Assembly (NCBI GenBank): GCA_028292505.1
Contig: JAQGMF010000015.1
Coordinates: forward strand, 40,144 to 104,143
Source of the DNA: Rhodocyclales bacterium
GTDB lineage: Bacteria; Pseudomonadota; Gammaproteobacteria; Burkholderiales; Rhodocyclaceae
Direction: 5' to 3'
Length of the DNA stretch: 64,000 nucleotides
In this document: one piece after another, positions 1-8,926 of the stretch
Position numbering within the stretch: the stretch's first letter is position 1
How the letters are laid out: each line of letters starts with the position of its first letter
The notes under the pieces: generated by a model
What the model was told of the DNA's origin: nothing
Database searches by the model: none
What the model saw: only the letters and a program-made list of their open reading frames with translations
Translations under genes and position numbers: made by a program

Positions 1-467
1 AGCAAGCGGCCGAGAATCATCGCGTCGGCGATATCGGAAACATGGAACTCGTCGAAGCACAGCAGCCGGGTCTTCTCGGCGATGCCATCGGCGACGTGCG
101 CCAAGGGGTCATCGTGCGCCTGTGCCAGACGCAGTTGCGCGTGGATCGACTGCATGAAGGCGTGGAAGTGCACACGCCGCTTGCGCCGATACGGCACAAC
201 GTCGAAGAAGCTGTCCATGATGAAACTCTTGCCGCGCCCTACGCCGCCCCACAGGTAGACACTTCTCGGCAGATCGGGATTGAAGATCAGCTTGCGCAAC
301 GCCGAACGGCGCTTGGCCTTGAAGGCCAGCAATTCGGTGTAGAGCTCCTGCAAACGTTCGACCGCCCGAAGCTGGGCAGAATCCGCCTGATAACCACGCG
401 CAGCGAGCAGCGCGTTGTAGGCATCTATGACACCTAGCTCGGGAACGTTGAGGATTTCGTAAGACAT
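1..467 (-). CDS. zapE: Cell division ATPase ZapE (AFG1 family), 3' truncated by window edge
   Basis: N-terminal 155 residues of an AFG1/ZapE P-loop ATPase; the rest lies beyond position 1. The protein starts MSYEILNVPELG at the CAT complement 465-467. A Walker A motif GGVGRGKS lies near residues 74-81 and a Walker B-like LLCFDEFHVSDIADA near residues 135-150, both typical of the family. ZapE is known as an ATP-dependent regulator of FtsZ rings in other proteobacteria, and it commonly sits downstream of lpdA in Burkholderiales. It is the last visible gene of the minus-strand TCA unit, but a repeat-filled 258-bp gap separates it from lpdA, so it may have its own promoter. Confidence 0.9.
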   Translation of the reverse strand, partial: MSYEILNVPELGVIDAYNALLAARGYQADSAQLRAVERLQELYTELLAFKAKRRSALRKLIFNPDLPRSVYLWGGVGRGKSFIMDSFFDVVPYRRKRRVHFHAFMQSIHAQLRLAQAHDDPLAHVADGIAEKTRLLCFDEFHVSDIADAMILGRL

Positions 468-474
468 TATTAGT

Positions 475-725
475 GAGGCGTGAGGAGATAGGAGTGAGGG
501 GTAAAACCCGTGGTCGGCGCTGCCGACCAAAACCTCAACGCTTCAGTAGCTGCCAACGACCTTCCATTTGTCATAAGTCATTTCGGCAATGGCGGAATCT
601 GGTGTAGTGCTTTGTAAATCATAAAACCCCATCTACCGTCATCCCGGCGAAAGCCGGAATCCAGTATCACACGCGCAAACTGGATTCCGGCTTTCGCCGG
701 AATGACGGAGCGTTCTACGCCTCAC
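475..725. repeat. Intergenic repeats between lpdA and zapE with a long palindrome (arms 637-664 and 680-707)
   Basis: The gap holds no convincing gene. Close to zapE are GGAGTGAGG-type purine-rich units (about 483-505), related to those between odhB and lpdA. Further right an inverted repeat has 28-nt arms starting CGTCATCCCGGCGAAAGCCG and a 15-nt loop. In RNA it would form a strong hairpin just beyond the lpdA stop, and it could act as a terminator or mRNA stabiliser. The same palindrome family recurs at 38589-38671 and 43915-44062. Confidence 0.85.
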
Positions 726-2150
726 TTAAAAATGCAACGATCGCTTGTCGACGGCTAACGCTGCTTCATGCATGACTTCCGACAAGGTCGGATGCGCATG
801 ACTGATGCGCGCGATGTCTTCCGACGACCCGCCGAACTCCATGCTCACCACGGCCTCGGCAATCAGCTCCGATGCATTGGTACCGATGATATGCACACCG
901 AGTATCTGGTCGGTCTCGGCGTGCGCCAGCACCTTGACGAAGCCTGTCGAATCGCCCTGGCTCAGCGCGCGGCCGTTGGCAAGGAAAGGAATCTGGCCGG
1001 CCTTGTAGGGCACGTTGCCAGCCTTGAGTTCCTGCTCGGTCTTGCCGACCCAGGCAATTTCCGGATGCGTGTAGATGACCCATGGAATCGCATCGTAGTT
1101 GATGTGGCCAGCCTGACCGGCGATGACCTCGGCAACCATGACACCTTCTTCCATGCCCTTGTGCGCCAGCATCGGACCTGGCACGACGTCACCGACCGCC
1201 CAGACGTTGGGCAGATTGGTAGCGCAGTGTTCGTCGACCTTGATGCGGCCGCGATCGTCGAGTTCGAGACCGACGGCGGCGATGTTCAGGCCGTCCGTGT
1301 TCGGCACGCGTCCCACTGCCACGATCAACTTGTCCACTTCCAGGGTCTGCTCGCCATCGTCATTTTCATATTTGATGACAACGGTCTTTTTCTTGATGGA
1401 CACATCCTTGATCTGGATGCCCATCTGGATCTTCAGGCCTTGCTTGGTGGTGAAGATCTTCCAGGCTTCCTTTGCCACCGCGGCATCGGCAGCGGCGAGA
1501 AAATCGGGCGCTGCTTCGAGGATGGTCACTTCAGAACCGAGGCGCTTCCACACCGAACCCATTTCCAGACCGATCACGCCGGCACCGATCACGCCCAGGC
1601 GCTTCGGCACGTCATTGATGTCCAGTGCGCCGGCATTGTCCATGACGATTTGCTGATCGACTTCAATGCCCGGCAGGTGACGCGCGCGCGAACCGGTGGC
1701 GACAATCACATGCTTGGCAGTCACGATCTCATCGGCAATCTTCACCTGCCACATGCCATCGACTTGACCGACAAAACTGCCCAGCCCCGGCAGAAAAGTG
1801 ACCTTGTACTTCTTGAACAGGCTCTTGATGCCGGTCACCAGCTGCGTGACGATATTGGTCTTGCGCTTGATCATGGAAGGAACGTCGATCGAGATTCCTT
1901 CAGCCTTGATGCCATGCATGACAAACGAATGATTGGCCTGATCGAACAGTTCGGACGAATGCAGCAGCGCTTTCGACGGAATGCAACCGACATTCAGGCA
2001 AGTGCCACCTAGACGCGGCTCGCCCTTGGGGTCGGCGTAAGCGTCAAACTCGCAGCAGGCGGTGCTCAGCCCGAGCTGTCCGGCACGAATGGCTGCAATG
2101 TAACCGGCGGGTCCGCCGCCAATCACTACGACATCGAATTGTTTACTCAT
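726..2150 (-). CDS. lpdA: Dihydrolipoyl dehydrogenase (E3 of 2-oxoglutarate dehydrogenase)
   Basis: FAD- and NAD-dependent disulfide oxidoreductase that reoxidises the dihydrolipoyl group on OdhB and makes NADH. The 474 residues are full length for the family. Visible elements are the FAD motif GGGPAG (residues 11-16), the redox disulfide GGTCLNVGCIPSK with Cys51 and Cys56, a second nucleotide motif VIGAGVIGLEMG, and the C-terminal catalytic dyad in HAHPTLSEVMHE (His453 and Glu458). The short insertion before the disulfide (DAYADPKGEPRLGG) is seen in betaproteobacterial E3 proteins. It follows odhB by 99 bp, a gap that contains a purine-rich inverted repeat. Confidence 0.97.
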   Translation of the reverse strand: MSKQFDVVVIGGGPAGYIAAIRAGQLGLSTACCEFDAYADPKGEPRLGGTCLNVGCIPSKALLHSSELFDQANHSFVMHGIKAEGISIDVPSMIKRKTNIVTQLVTGIKSLFKKYKVTFLPGLGSFVGQVDGMWQVKIADEIVTAKHVIVATGSRARHLPGIEVDQQIVMDNAGALDINDVPKRLGVIGAGVIGLEMGSVWKRLGSEVTILEAAPDFLAAADAAVAKEAWKIFTTKQGLKIQMGIQIKDVSIKKKTVVIKYENDDGEQTLEVDKLIVAVGRVPNTDGLNIAAVGLELDDRGRIKVDEHCATNLPNVWAVGDVVPGPMLAHKGMEEGVMVAEVIAGQAGHINYDAIPWVIYTHPEIAWVGKTEQELKAGNVPYKAGQIPFLANGRALSQGDSTGFVKVLAHAETDQILGVHIIGTNASELIAEAVVSMEFGGSSEDIARISHAHPTLSEVMHEAALAVDKRSLHF

Positions 2151-2164
2151 TACTCACTCCGTGA

Positions 2165-2242
2165 GGGTGAGGAGTAAGGAGTCAGGAGTAAGGAGCAACC
2201 CGGCGGGGGTTCTACTCCTCACTCCTCCCTCCTCACTCCTCC
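2165..2242. repeat. Purine-rich imperfect inverted repeat of GGAGTAAGG units between odhB and lpdA
   Basis: Units of the type GGAGTAAGGAGTCAGGAGTA (2171-2195) face pyrimidine-rich units ACTCCTC (2215-2241). The two arms pair imperfectly, with many G-T wobbles. The repeat sits between two genes of the same operon and would form a hairpin in the mRNA; several units also resemble Shine-Dalgarno sequences. Related units lie at 483-505 downstream of lpdA. Confidence 0.75.
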
Positions 2243-2249
2243 CCGATTT

Positions 2250-3497
2250 TCAGATTTCAAGCAGCAGACGCGCTGGATCTTCGAGCGCTTCTTTCATCGT
2301 CACCAGGCCGAGCACCGCCTCACGACCATCGACAATGCGATGGTCATACGACATGGCGAGGTAGTTGATCGGGCGCACCACCACTTGACCGTTCTCGACC
2401 ACTGCGCGGTCCTTGGTGGCATGCACGCCGAGAATGGCCGATTGCGGTGGGTTGATGATGGGTGTCGACAACATCGAGCCGAACACGCCGCCATTGGAAA
2501 TAGAGAAGGTGCCGCCGGTGAGTTCCTCGATCGACAGCTTGCCGTCCTTGGCCTTGGTGCCGTACTCGGCAATCTTCTTTTCGATGTCGGCGATGCTCAT
2601 CTGATCGGCATTGCGCAGGATCGGTACGACCAGCCCGCGCGGGCTGCCGACGGCGATGCCGATATCGATGTAACCGTGATAGATGATGTCATTGCCATCG
2701 ACCGAGGCATTCAGGATCGGGTATTTCTTCAGTGCGGCGACGGCGGCCTTGACGAAGAAGGACATGAAGCCGAGCTTGATGCCATGCTCCTTTTCGAACT
2801 TCTCCTGGTAGCGCTTGCGCATCTCCATGACCGGCGCCATGTTCACTTCGTTGAACGTGGTGAGGATGGCATTGGTCGCTTGCGATTGCAGCAGGCGCTC
2901 GGCAATACGCGCGCGTAGGCGGCTCATCGGCACGCGTTGTTCCGGGCGATCCGCCAGTACGCTTTCGATGGAGACAGGCGCGGGCGGTTGCGGCAGCGGC
3001 TGACCCGCGCCAACCACGACGGGCACCACGGTGCTCGCCGAAGGACTGGCAGGTTTGCCGGCGCTGAGTGCATCGGCCTTGGTGACGCGACCGCCGGGGC
3101 CGGTGCCCTGCACGCTGCCTTCGTCGATGCCCTTCTCGCTCAGAATCTTGCGCGCGGCCGGACCGTTGATCGACGTGGCACCGCTCGCGGCGGGCGTCGT
3201 GGCAGGCGCTGCGGTGGCAGGCGCGGGCGCCGCCGCTTCGGCGGATGCGCCGGCCTTGGCTTCGGTATCGATCTGCGCGATCAAGTCCAGGCTCGTCACC
3301 GATGCGCCATTGCCTTTGAGAATCTTGACGAGAATCCCGTCCGCCGGCGCCGGTGTTTCCAGCACCACCTTGTCGGTCTCGATGTCGATCAGGTTCTGAT
3401 CGCGCTTGACGGCCTGGCCTTCCTTGGCATGCCAACTGACTAGCGTTGCCTCTGATACCGACTCGGACAATTGTGGAACTTTTACTTCAATAATCAT
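2250..3497 (-). CDS. odhB: 2-oxoglutarate dehydrogenase E2, dihydrolipoyllysine succinyltransferase
   Basis: Core succinyltransferase of the 2-oxoglutarate dehydrogenase complex, 415 residues. The start [14 protein letters not shown] at 3497 was chosen because it matches the family N-terminus and has AAAGGAAA upstream; the reading frame stays open further upstream, but that part overlaps odhA. Order of domains: lipoyl domain with lipoylated Lys43 in IETDKVVLE, an Ala/Pro-rich linker (about 78-115), a peripheral subunit-binding domain ([12 protein letters not shown] to [10 protein letters not shown]), a second linker, and a catalytic domain ending with [10 protein letters not shown] (His386, Asp390). 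Forty-one bp separate it from odhA, consistent with one transcript. Confidence 0.97.
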   Translation of the reverse strand: MIIEVKVPQLSESVSEATLVSWHAKEGQAVKRDQNLIDIETDKVVLETPAPADGILVKILKGNGASVTSLDLIAQIDTEAKAGASAEAAAPAPATAAPATTPAASGATSINGPAARKILSEKGIDEGSVQGTGPGGRVTKADALSAGKPASPSASTVVPVVVGAGQPLPQPPAPVSIESVLADRPEQRVPMSRLRARIAERLLQSQATNAILTTFNEVNMAPVMEMRKRYQEKFEKEHGIKLGFMSFFVKAAVAALKKYPILNASVDGNDIIYHGYIDIGIAVGSPRGLVVPILRNADQMSIADIEKKIAEYGTKAKDGKLSIEELTGGTFSISNGGVFGSMLSTPIINPPQSAILGVHATKDRAVVENGQVVVRPINYLAMSYDHRIVDGREAVLGLVTMKEALEDPARLLLEI

Positions 3498-3538
3498 TTT
3501 GTTTTTTCCTTTGTGTGGGATGCGGAGGATGCGGTTTT

Positions 3539-6376
3539 TTATTTCACCGGCATATCCTGCCCCATGGGGGCGAACGCACCTTCGATCACTGCCTTCTGCT
3601 GTGCGTTGTGTTTCGCGGAATAACCAACTGCGGGCGAGGCCGAAGCCGGACGGGCGATCAGGTAAAGCTCCTGATCGTTGCGCAGGCACCTGGCCAGATG
3701 CTGACGTGACGCGAACCAGTACCAGCTGCCCTGATTGCGCGGCTCTTCCTGACACCACACGACTTCCTTGGCGTTGGGATACTTGTTGATGGCCGCATCG
3801 AACGCCTCTTCCGGGAAGGGATAGAGCTGCTCGATGCGTATGATGGCGACATCCTTGATTTCCTTGGCACGACGCTCGGCCAGCAATTCGAAATAGATCT
3901 TGCCCGAGCACAGCACGATGCGCTTGACCTTCTTGGCATCGAGCTTGTCGACTTCGCCGATGATGGTGCGATACGTGCCCGTCGTCAGATCTTCGAGCGG
4001 CGACGCGGCTTCCTTGTTACGCAACAGCACCTTCGGTGTGATGACGACCAGCGGCTTTCTCAACGGACGCACCATCTGGCGGCGCAGCAGATGGAATATC
4101 TGTGCGGCATTGGACGGCACGCAGACCTGCCAGTTGTCTTCCGCACAGAGTTGCATGAAGCGTTCGATGCGCGCCGAGGAGTGCTCCGGCCCCTGCCCTT
4201 CGTAACCGTGCGGCAGCAACATGGTGAGCCCGGCCTGACGCCCCCACTTGGCTTCGCCCGAGGCGATGAACTGGTCGATGACCACCTGCGCACCGTTGGC
4301 GAAATCGCCGAACTGCGCTTCCCATATGACAAGCTGATTCGGCTCGGCCGTCGCGTAACCATATTCGAAACCCAGCACGCCGGCCTCGGACAGCACCGAG
4401 TCGAAGACCACGAAGGGCGCCTGCCCGTCCTGCACGTTTTGCAGCGGGATATAGCTACCCGCATCCCACTTCTCGCGGTTCTGATCGTGCAGCACGGCGT
4501 GACGATGGAAGAAGGTGCCACGGCCCACATCCTGGCCGGAAACGCGCACGCCGAAGCCTTGCGCAACCAGTGAGGCATAGGCCAGATTCTCGGCCATGCC
4601 CCAGTCGAGCGGCTGTGCCCCATCACTCATCTTGCGACGCGCGTCGATGACGTTCTCGACGCGCGGATGCAGCGTCATGCCAGCGGGAATATCGACGAGG
4701 CGCTTGGCCAGGCGCTTGAGTTCGGAAATCGGCACGCCCGTATCGCCTGCGTCGGTGTACGGCTTCTTGAGGAAGGGCGACCAGTCCTGCGCGTACTTGC
4801 GATTGTGACCGGGCAAGACCGGGTTGTAGAGCAGTTCGCCACGGTCCAGATGTGCGCGGTAATCGGTAATGATCTCGTCCGGCTCGCCGCTGACGCAGAC
4901 ACCTAGCGCCACCAGGCGATCGGCATACAGCTTGCGTGTGCCCAGATGCGCGGCGATCTTCTTGTACATCAGCGGTTGCGTGACCATCGGTTCGTCGGCC
5001 TCGTTGTGGCCGAGTTTGCGATAGCACAGCAGGTCTATGACAACGTCCTTCTTGAAGGTCTGGCGGAATTCGACGGCCATCTGGCAAGCCAGCGCGACCG
5101 CTTCAGGATCGTCGCCATTAACGTGGAAGATCGGTGCCTCGACCATCTTGAAGATGTCGGTGCAATACATCGATGAACGCGAGTCGCGCGGATCGGAAGT
5201 TGTAAATCCAATCTGGTTATTGATGACGAGGTGAATCGCGCCGCCGACACCGTAGCCGCGTGTCTGGCTGAAGTTCAGGATTTCCTGGTTGATGCCCTGC
5301 CCGGCCACCGCCGCGTCGCCGTGGATGATCACCGGCAACACCTGATCCTTGTTCGCTTGACGACGTTGCTGACGCGCATAGACCGAACCCAGCACAACGG
5401 GATTGACGATTTCCAGGTGCGAAGGGTTGAATGCCAATGTCAAGTGCACGGGGCCGCCCGCCGTGTTCACGTCGCTCGAAAAACCTTTGTGATACTTCAC
5501 GTCACCGGCGGCATATTCTTCGGCGTATTTGCCTTCGAATTCGGAGAACAGCGTATTGGGACTCTTGCCCAGTGTATTGACCAACACATTGAGGCGGCCA
5601 CGATGCGCCATGCCGATGACGATCTCCTGCACGCCCTGGCTGCCCGCCGTGTTGATGATGCTGTCCATCGCGACGATGGCCGACTCACCACCTTCGAGCG
5701 AGAAGCGTTTCTGGCCGACGTATTTCGTATGCAGGTATTTCTCAAGCGTCTCGGCCGCAGTGAGTCGTTCGAGAATGCGCTTCTTCTGCTCTGCCGGGAA
5801 AGTCGGCGTGGAGCGAATCGGTTCGAGTCGCGCCTGGATCCAGCGCTTCTGCGCGATGTCGCTGATGTACATGTATTCCGAAGCAAGCGTGCCGCAGTAG
5901 GTCTGACGTAGCGCTTCGAGAATCTCGCGTAGTGTCGCCTGGCTGTTTTGCTGGAACTGGAAGGAACCGATGTTGAAAGGTGCCGACAGATCGGCCTCGG
6001 TGAAGCCGTAGTGCGAAGGCTCCAGTTCGGGAATCGCCGGCCGTTCCTGGCGCTTGAGCGGATCGATCTGTGCCCAACGATTACCCAGAAAGCGGTATGC
6101 ATTGATCATCTGCAGCACGCCGATCTGGCGCTTGTCGGCCACGCCGGTGGCCGCGCCCGATGCTTTGCCCTGCTTGGCCATCTGGGCGAACGACGCGATG
6201 ACAGGCGCATGCGCCACGTCGCGGCCAGTACCGGGCATGTTCTGCAATTGATCGAAATAATCGCGCCATTGGTCGGTGACGGCAGCGGGATTTTCGAGGT
6301 AGGACTCGTACAACTCTTCAATGAACGGCGCGTTGCTGCCGAACAGGTAGGAGTTGGCAAGGAATGGTTTCATCAT
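3539..6376 (-). CDS. odhA: 2-oxoglutarate dehydrogenase E1 component
   Basis: Thiamine-diphosphate enzyme that decarboxylates 2-oxoglutarate and transfers the succinyl unit to OdhB lipoyl groups. Its 945 residues are normal for proteobacterial SucA/OdhA. The N-terminus ([20 protein letters not shown]) is the conserved segment that docks to the rest of the complex. Conserved patches include [12 protein letters not shown], the ThDP/Mg region with [16 protein letters not shown], and [17 protein letters not shown] in the pyrimidine-binding half. Translation begins at one of two adjacent ATG codons. It is preceded by gltA and followed by odhB. Confidence 0.98.
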   Translation of the reverse strand: MMKPFLANSYLFGSNAPFIEELYESYLENPAAVTDQWRDYFDQLQNMPGTGRDVAHAPVIASFAQMAKQGKASGAATGVADKRQIGVLQMINAYRFLGNRWAQIDPLKRQERPAIPELEPSHYGFTEADLSAPFNIGSFQFQQNSQATLREILEALRQTYCGTLASEYMYISDIAQKRWIQARLEPIRSTPTFPAEQKKRILERLTAAETLEKYLHTKYVGQKRFSLEGGESAIVAMDSIINTAGSQGVQEIVIGMAHRGRLNVLVNTLGKSPNTLFSEFEGKYAEEYAAGDVKYHKGFSSDVNTAGGPVHLTLAFNPSHLEIVNPVVLGSVYARQQRRQANKDQVLPVIIHGDAAVAGQGINQEILNFSQTRGYGVGGAIHLVINNQIGFTTSDPRDSRSSMYCTDIFKMVEAPIFHVNGDDPEAVALACQMAVEFRQTFKKDVVIDLLCYRKLGHNEADEPMVTQPLMYKKIAAHLGTRKLYADRLVALGVCVSGEPDEIITDYRAHLDRGELLYNPVLPGHNRKYAQDWSPFLKKPYTDAGDTGVPISELKRLAKRLVDIPAGMTLHPRVENVIDARRKMSDGAQPLDWGMAENLAYASLVAQGFGVRVSGQDVGRGTFFHRHAVLHDQNREKWDAGSYIPLQNVQDGQAPFVVFDSVLSEAGVLGFEYGYATAEPNQLVIWEAQFGDFANGAQVVIDQFIASGEAKWGRQAGLTMLLPHGYEGQGPEHSSARIERFMQLCAEDNWQVCVPSNAAQIFHLLRRQMVRPLRKPLVVITPKVLLRNKEAASPLEDLTTGTYRTIIGEVDKLDAKKVKRIVLCSGKIYFELLAERRAKEIKDVAIIRIEQLYPFPEEAFDAAINKYPNAKEVVWCQEEPRNQGSWYWFASRQHLARCLRNDQELYLIARPASASPAVGYSAKHNAQQKAVIEGAFAPMGQDMPVK

Positions 6377-6434
6377 TTGGAATCACCTGTATTTTCGGAT
6401 GTGCGCAGCACAGCGTACCGCGCACCGAATTTAT

Positions 6435-6462
6435 GCATCCGGCAAGTCAGTCTGCCGGATGC
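6435..6462 (-). terminator. Hairpin between gltA and odhA
   Basis: A perfect 10-bp stem (GCATCCGGCA, 6435-6444, with its complement at 6453-6462) and an 8-nt loop lie 20 bp past the gltA stop codon. No T-run follows on the minus strand. It is therefore more likely an mRNA-stabilising or attenuating hairpin than a full intrinsic terminator. It may allow separate dosage of gltA and odhAB-lpdA. Confidence 0.5.
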
Positions 6463-6481
6463 CCGAGACAAGGCTGGCGTA

Positions 6482-7783
6482 TCAACGTTGCGAAATCGGC
6501 TTCACATCACGCGAAGCCGCGCCGGTGTAGAGCTGACGCGGACGACCGATCTTTTGTTCCGGATCGCCGATCATTTCGTTCCACTGCGCAATCCAGCCGA
6601 TGGTGCGCGCCAGCGCGAAGATGCCGGTAAACAGCGGTACCGGAATGCCCATCGCCTTCTGCACGATGCCGGAGTAGAAATCGACATTCGGGTAGAGCTT
6701 GCGGCTGACGAAGTATTCGTCCTCCAGCGCGATCTTTTCCAGCGCCATGGCCAGCTTGAATAGTGGGTCATCTTCAAGACCCAGTTCGCCGAGCACTTCG
6801 TGGCAGGTCTCACGCATCAGCGTGGCGCGCGGATCGAAGTTCTTGTAGACGCGATGACCGAAGCCCATCAGCTTGACGCCGGAATTCTTATCCTTGACCT
6901 TGTCGATAAACTCGCCGATCTTCGCCACGCCACCGTGCTCTTGGATGTCGTTGAGCATTTCCAGGCAAGCCTCGTTGGCACCGCCGTGCGCCGGGCCCCA
7001 CAGACAGGCGATGCCCGCAGCGATACATGCGAACGGGTTGGAGCCGGACGAGCCCGCCAGACGCACCGTCGAAGTCGACGCATTCTGCTCGTGATCGGCA
7101 TGCAGAATGAGTATGCGATCAAGCGCGCGCGCCAGTACCGGGTTCGGCACATAGTCTTCGCACGGTGTTGCAAACATCATATGCAGGAAATTTTCCGCAT
7201 AGCCCAGGTCGTTGCGCGGGAACATGAACGGCTGGCCAAGGGTGTACTTGTAGGCCATCGCAACGATGGTCGGCATCTTGGCGATCAGGCGAATCGCAGC
7301 AATGTTGCGATGCTCGGGATTATTGATGTCGAGCGAATCGTGATAGAAGGCCGACAGTGCGCCAACCACGCCAACCAGAATCGCCATCGGATGTGCATCG
7401 CGGCGGAAGCCCTGATAAAAACGCGTCAGTTGTTCGTGCACCATGGTGTGGCTGCGCACCGTATTCTCGAAAACTTCGTATTCCTCTGACGTTGGTAACT
7501 CGCCATTCTTGAGCAGGAAACAGGTTTCGAGAAAGTTAGCCTTTACTGCCAGTTGCTCGATCGGGTAGCCGCGATACTTCAACTCGCCCTTGTCACCATC
7601 GATGTAAGTGATAGCCGATTTGCATGATGCCGTCGACATGAAGCCCGGGTCGAAAGTGAAGGCTCCCGACTTCGCATACAGCGAGCGAATATCAACGACG
7701 TCCGGACCGATCGTGCCGGTCAGAACGGGGAACTCATAGGACTGACCATCCAGGGTCAGCGTCGCGTTGCGTGGGGTCGTCAT
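6482..7783 (-). CDS. gltA: Citrate synthase (type II, hexameric)
   Basis: Condenses oxaloacetate and acetyl-CoA. It has 433 residues, like other Gram-negative citrate synthases. Catalytic regions are readable: HADHEQNAS near residue 228, [13 protein letters not shown] with the His near residue 305, and NVDFYSG with the Asp near 363, matching the known His/His/Asp arrangement of GltA. The N-terminal Zn-ribbon-like domain present in this class is also there (residues about 1-60). It lies 27 bp downstream of sdhE. Confidence 0.98.
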   Translation of the reverse strand: MTTPRNATLTLDGQSYEFPVLTGTIGPDVVDIRSLYAKSGAFTFDPGFMSTASCKSAITYIDGDKGELKYRGYPIEQLAVKANFLETCFLLKNGELPTSEEYEVFENTVRSHTMVHEQLTRFYQGFRRDAHPMAILVGVVGALSAFYHDSLDINNPEHRNIAAIRLIAKMPTIVAMAYKYTLGQPFMFPRNDLGYAENFLHMMFATPCEDYVPNPVLARALDRILILHADHEQNASTSTVRLAGSSGSNPFACIAAGIACLWGPAHGGANEACLEMLNDIQEHGGVAKIGEFIDKVKDKNSGVKLMGFGHRVYKNFDPRATLMRETCHEVLGELGLEDDPLFKLAMALEKIALEDEYFVSRKLYPNVDFYSGIVQKAMGIPVPLFTGIFALARTIGWIAQWNEMIGDPEQKIGRPRQLYTGAASRDVKPISQR

Positions 7784-7810
7784 GATGGTTCCTTCCCTTC
7801 GTTTCTGAAA

Positions 7811-8077
7811 TTACAAACCTGCCAAAGTCGTCGTCACAGCCGCCTTGTGCTGCAGCAAGGCCACCGTCGATTGCCAATGCGGGACTTCGCATTCCTGTGT
7901 GCCATTGAGCATTGCCCACAACTCATGGTCGTCACAGGTCAGCAGATCCAGCAATTTCTCCAGTTCCGGCTCGCCCAGGGCGTCCAGATCGTTCGCGATG
8001 AAGCGCGTGAAAAAGAGATCCAGCTCCAGCAGGCCGCGCCGTGCTCTCCATTTCATTTTTTCACGCAGTTCGTACAT
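7811..8077 (-). CDS. sdhE: SdhE, FAD assembly factor for succinate dehydrogenase
   Basis: Small 88-residue protein of the SdhE/CptB/YgfY family, which promotes covalent flavinylation of SdhA. It carries the diagnostic RGLLELD (RGxxE) motif at residues 14-20 and the all-helical family pattern. Its place directly after sdhB and before gltA fits this role. A long inverted repeat separates it from sdhB. Confidence 0.93.
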   Translation of the reverse strand: MYELREKMKWRARRGLLELDLFFTRFIANDLDALGEPELEKLLDLLTCDDHELWAMLNGTQECEVPHWQSTVALLQHKAAVTTTLAGL

Positions 8078-8082
8078 CTCTC

Positions 8083-8185
8083 AATTCCATTCAAAAGCGT
8101 CACTGACGCGAAAACGAGCCGCAGACAGTGCAATTGCACGGCAAGGCGAAGTTGACAAAGTCAGTGGCGCTTTTGACATGGAATT
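8083..8185. repeat. Inverted repeat filling the sdhB-sdhE gap
   Basis: The arms at 8083-8107 (beginning AATTCCATTCAAAAGCG) and 8160-8185 are reverse complements apart from a one-base offset and one mismatch. A 52-nt loop between them contains a perfect 12-bp palindrome, GTGCAATTGCAC. The right arm overlaps the sdhB stop codon. In the transcript this could form a stem-loop of about 24 bp that modulates sdhE expression or protects the sdhCDAB message. No gene is visible here. Confidence 0.8.
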
Positions 8186-8906
8186 ACACCGCCCGAGACA
8201 ACATCAACTCTTTAATCTTGCCGATGGCCTTGGTCGGGTTCAGGCTCTTCGGACAGACGTCGACGCAGTTCATGATGGTATGACAGCGGAATAGGCGGTA
8301 CGGGTCTTCCAGATTGTCCAGGCGCTCATTGGTCTCTTCGTCGCGCGTGTCGGCGATGAAACGGTAAGCCGCCAGCAGACCGGCCGGGCCAACGAATTTG
8401 TCCGGATTCCACCAGAACGATGGGCAGGCCGTCGAGCAGCACGCGCACAGGATGCATTCGTACAGACCATTGAGTTCTTCGCGTTCTTCGGGCGATTGCA
8501 GACGCTCGCGCTCGGGCGGCGGCGTGTTGTTGACGACGTAGGGCTTGATCGAGTGGTACTGCTTGAAGAACTGCGTCATATCGACGATCAGATCGCGAAT
8601 GACCGGCAGGCCCGGCAACGGACGCAGCGTGATCGGTTGCGGCAGGCTGTCGATGTCGGTAAGGCACGCCAGCCCGTTCTTGCCGTTTATGTTCATGGCA
8701 TCCGAACCGCACACGCCTTCACGGCAGGAACGGCGGAAGGACAGCGAATCGTCCTTGGACTTGAGACGCACCAGCGCATCGAGCAGCTTGCGATCCGTCG
8801 GATCGAGCTCGACACTGATTTCCTGCATGTACGGCGCGGCGTCCTTATCGGGATCGTAGCGATAGATCCTGAAATTTGCAGTCCGCGCAATGTGTTCAAT
8901 TGTCAT
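8184..8906 (-). CDS. sdhB: Succinate dehydrogenase iron-sulfur subunit
   Basis: Electron-transfer subunit of complex II, 240 residues. The [2Fe-2S] site is CREGVCGSD with a later Cys (Cys61, Cys66, Cys81; Asp replaces the third Cys, as in E. coli). The [4Fe-4S] ligands are in CILCACCSTACP and the [3Fe-4S] ligands in CHTIMNCVDVCPK. It follows sdhA by 20 bp on the same strand. Confidence 0.98.
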   Translation of the reverse strand: MTIEHIARTANFRIYRYDPDKDAAPYMQEISVELDPTDRKLLDALVRLKSKDDSLSFRRSCREGVCGSDAMNINGKNGLACLTDIDSLPQPITLRPLPGLPVIRDLIVDMTQFFKQYHSIKPYVVNNTPPPERERLQSPEEREELNGLYECILCACCSTACPSFWWNPDKFVGPAGLLAAYRFIADTRDEETNERLDNLEDPYRLFRCHTIMNCVDVCPKSLNPTKAIGKIKELMLSRAV

Positions 8907-8926
8907 GGTCGTCAGTTCCGGAACAA

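Noticed and set aside
768..2012. A 414-codon frame antisense to lpdA and other long antisense frames (for example 14881-16542, 19559-20518, 20473-21588, 25269-26432).
   Set aside because: They lie opposite well-supported genes, have no recognisable motifs and reflect the codon bias of a GC-rich genome.
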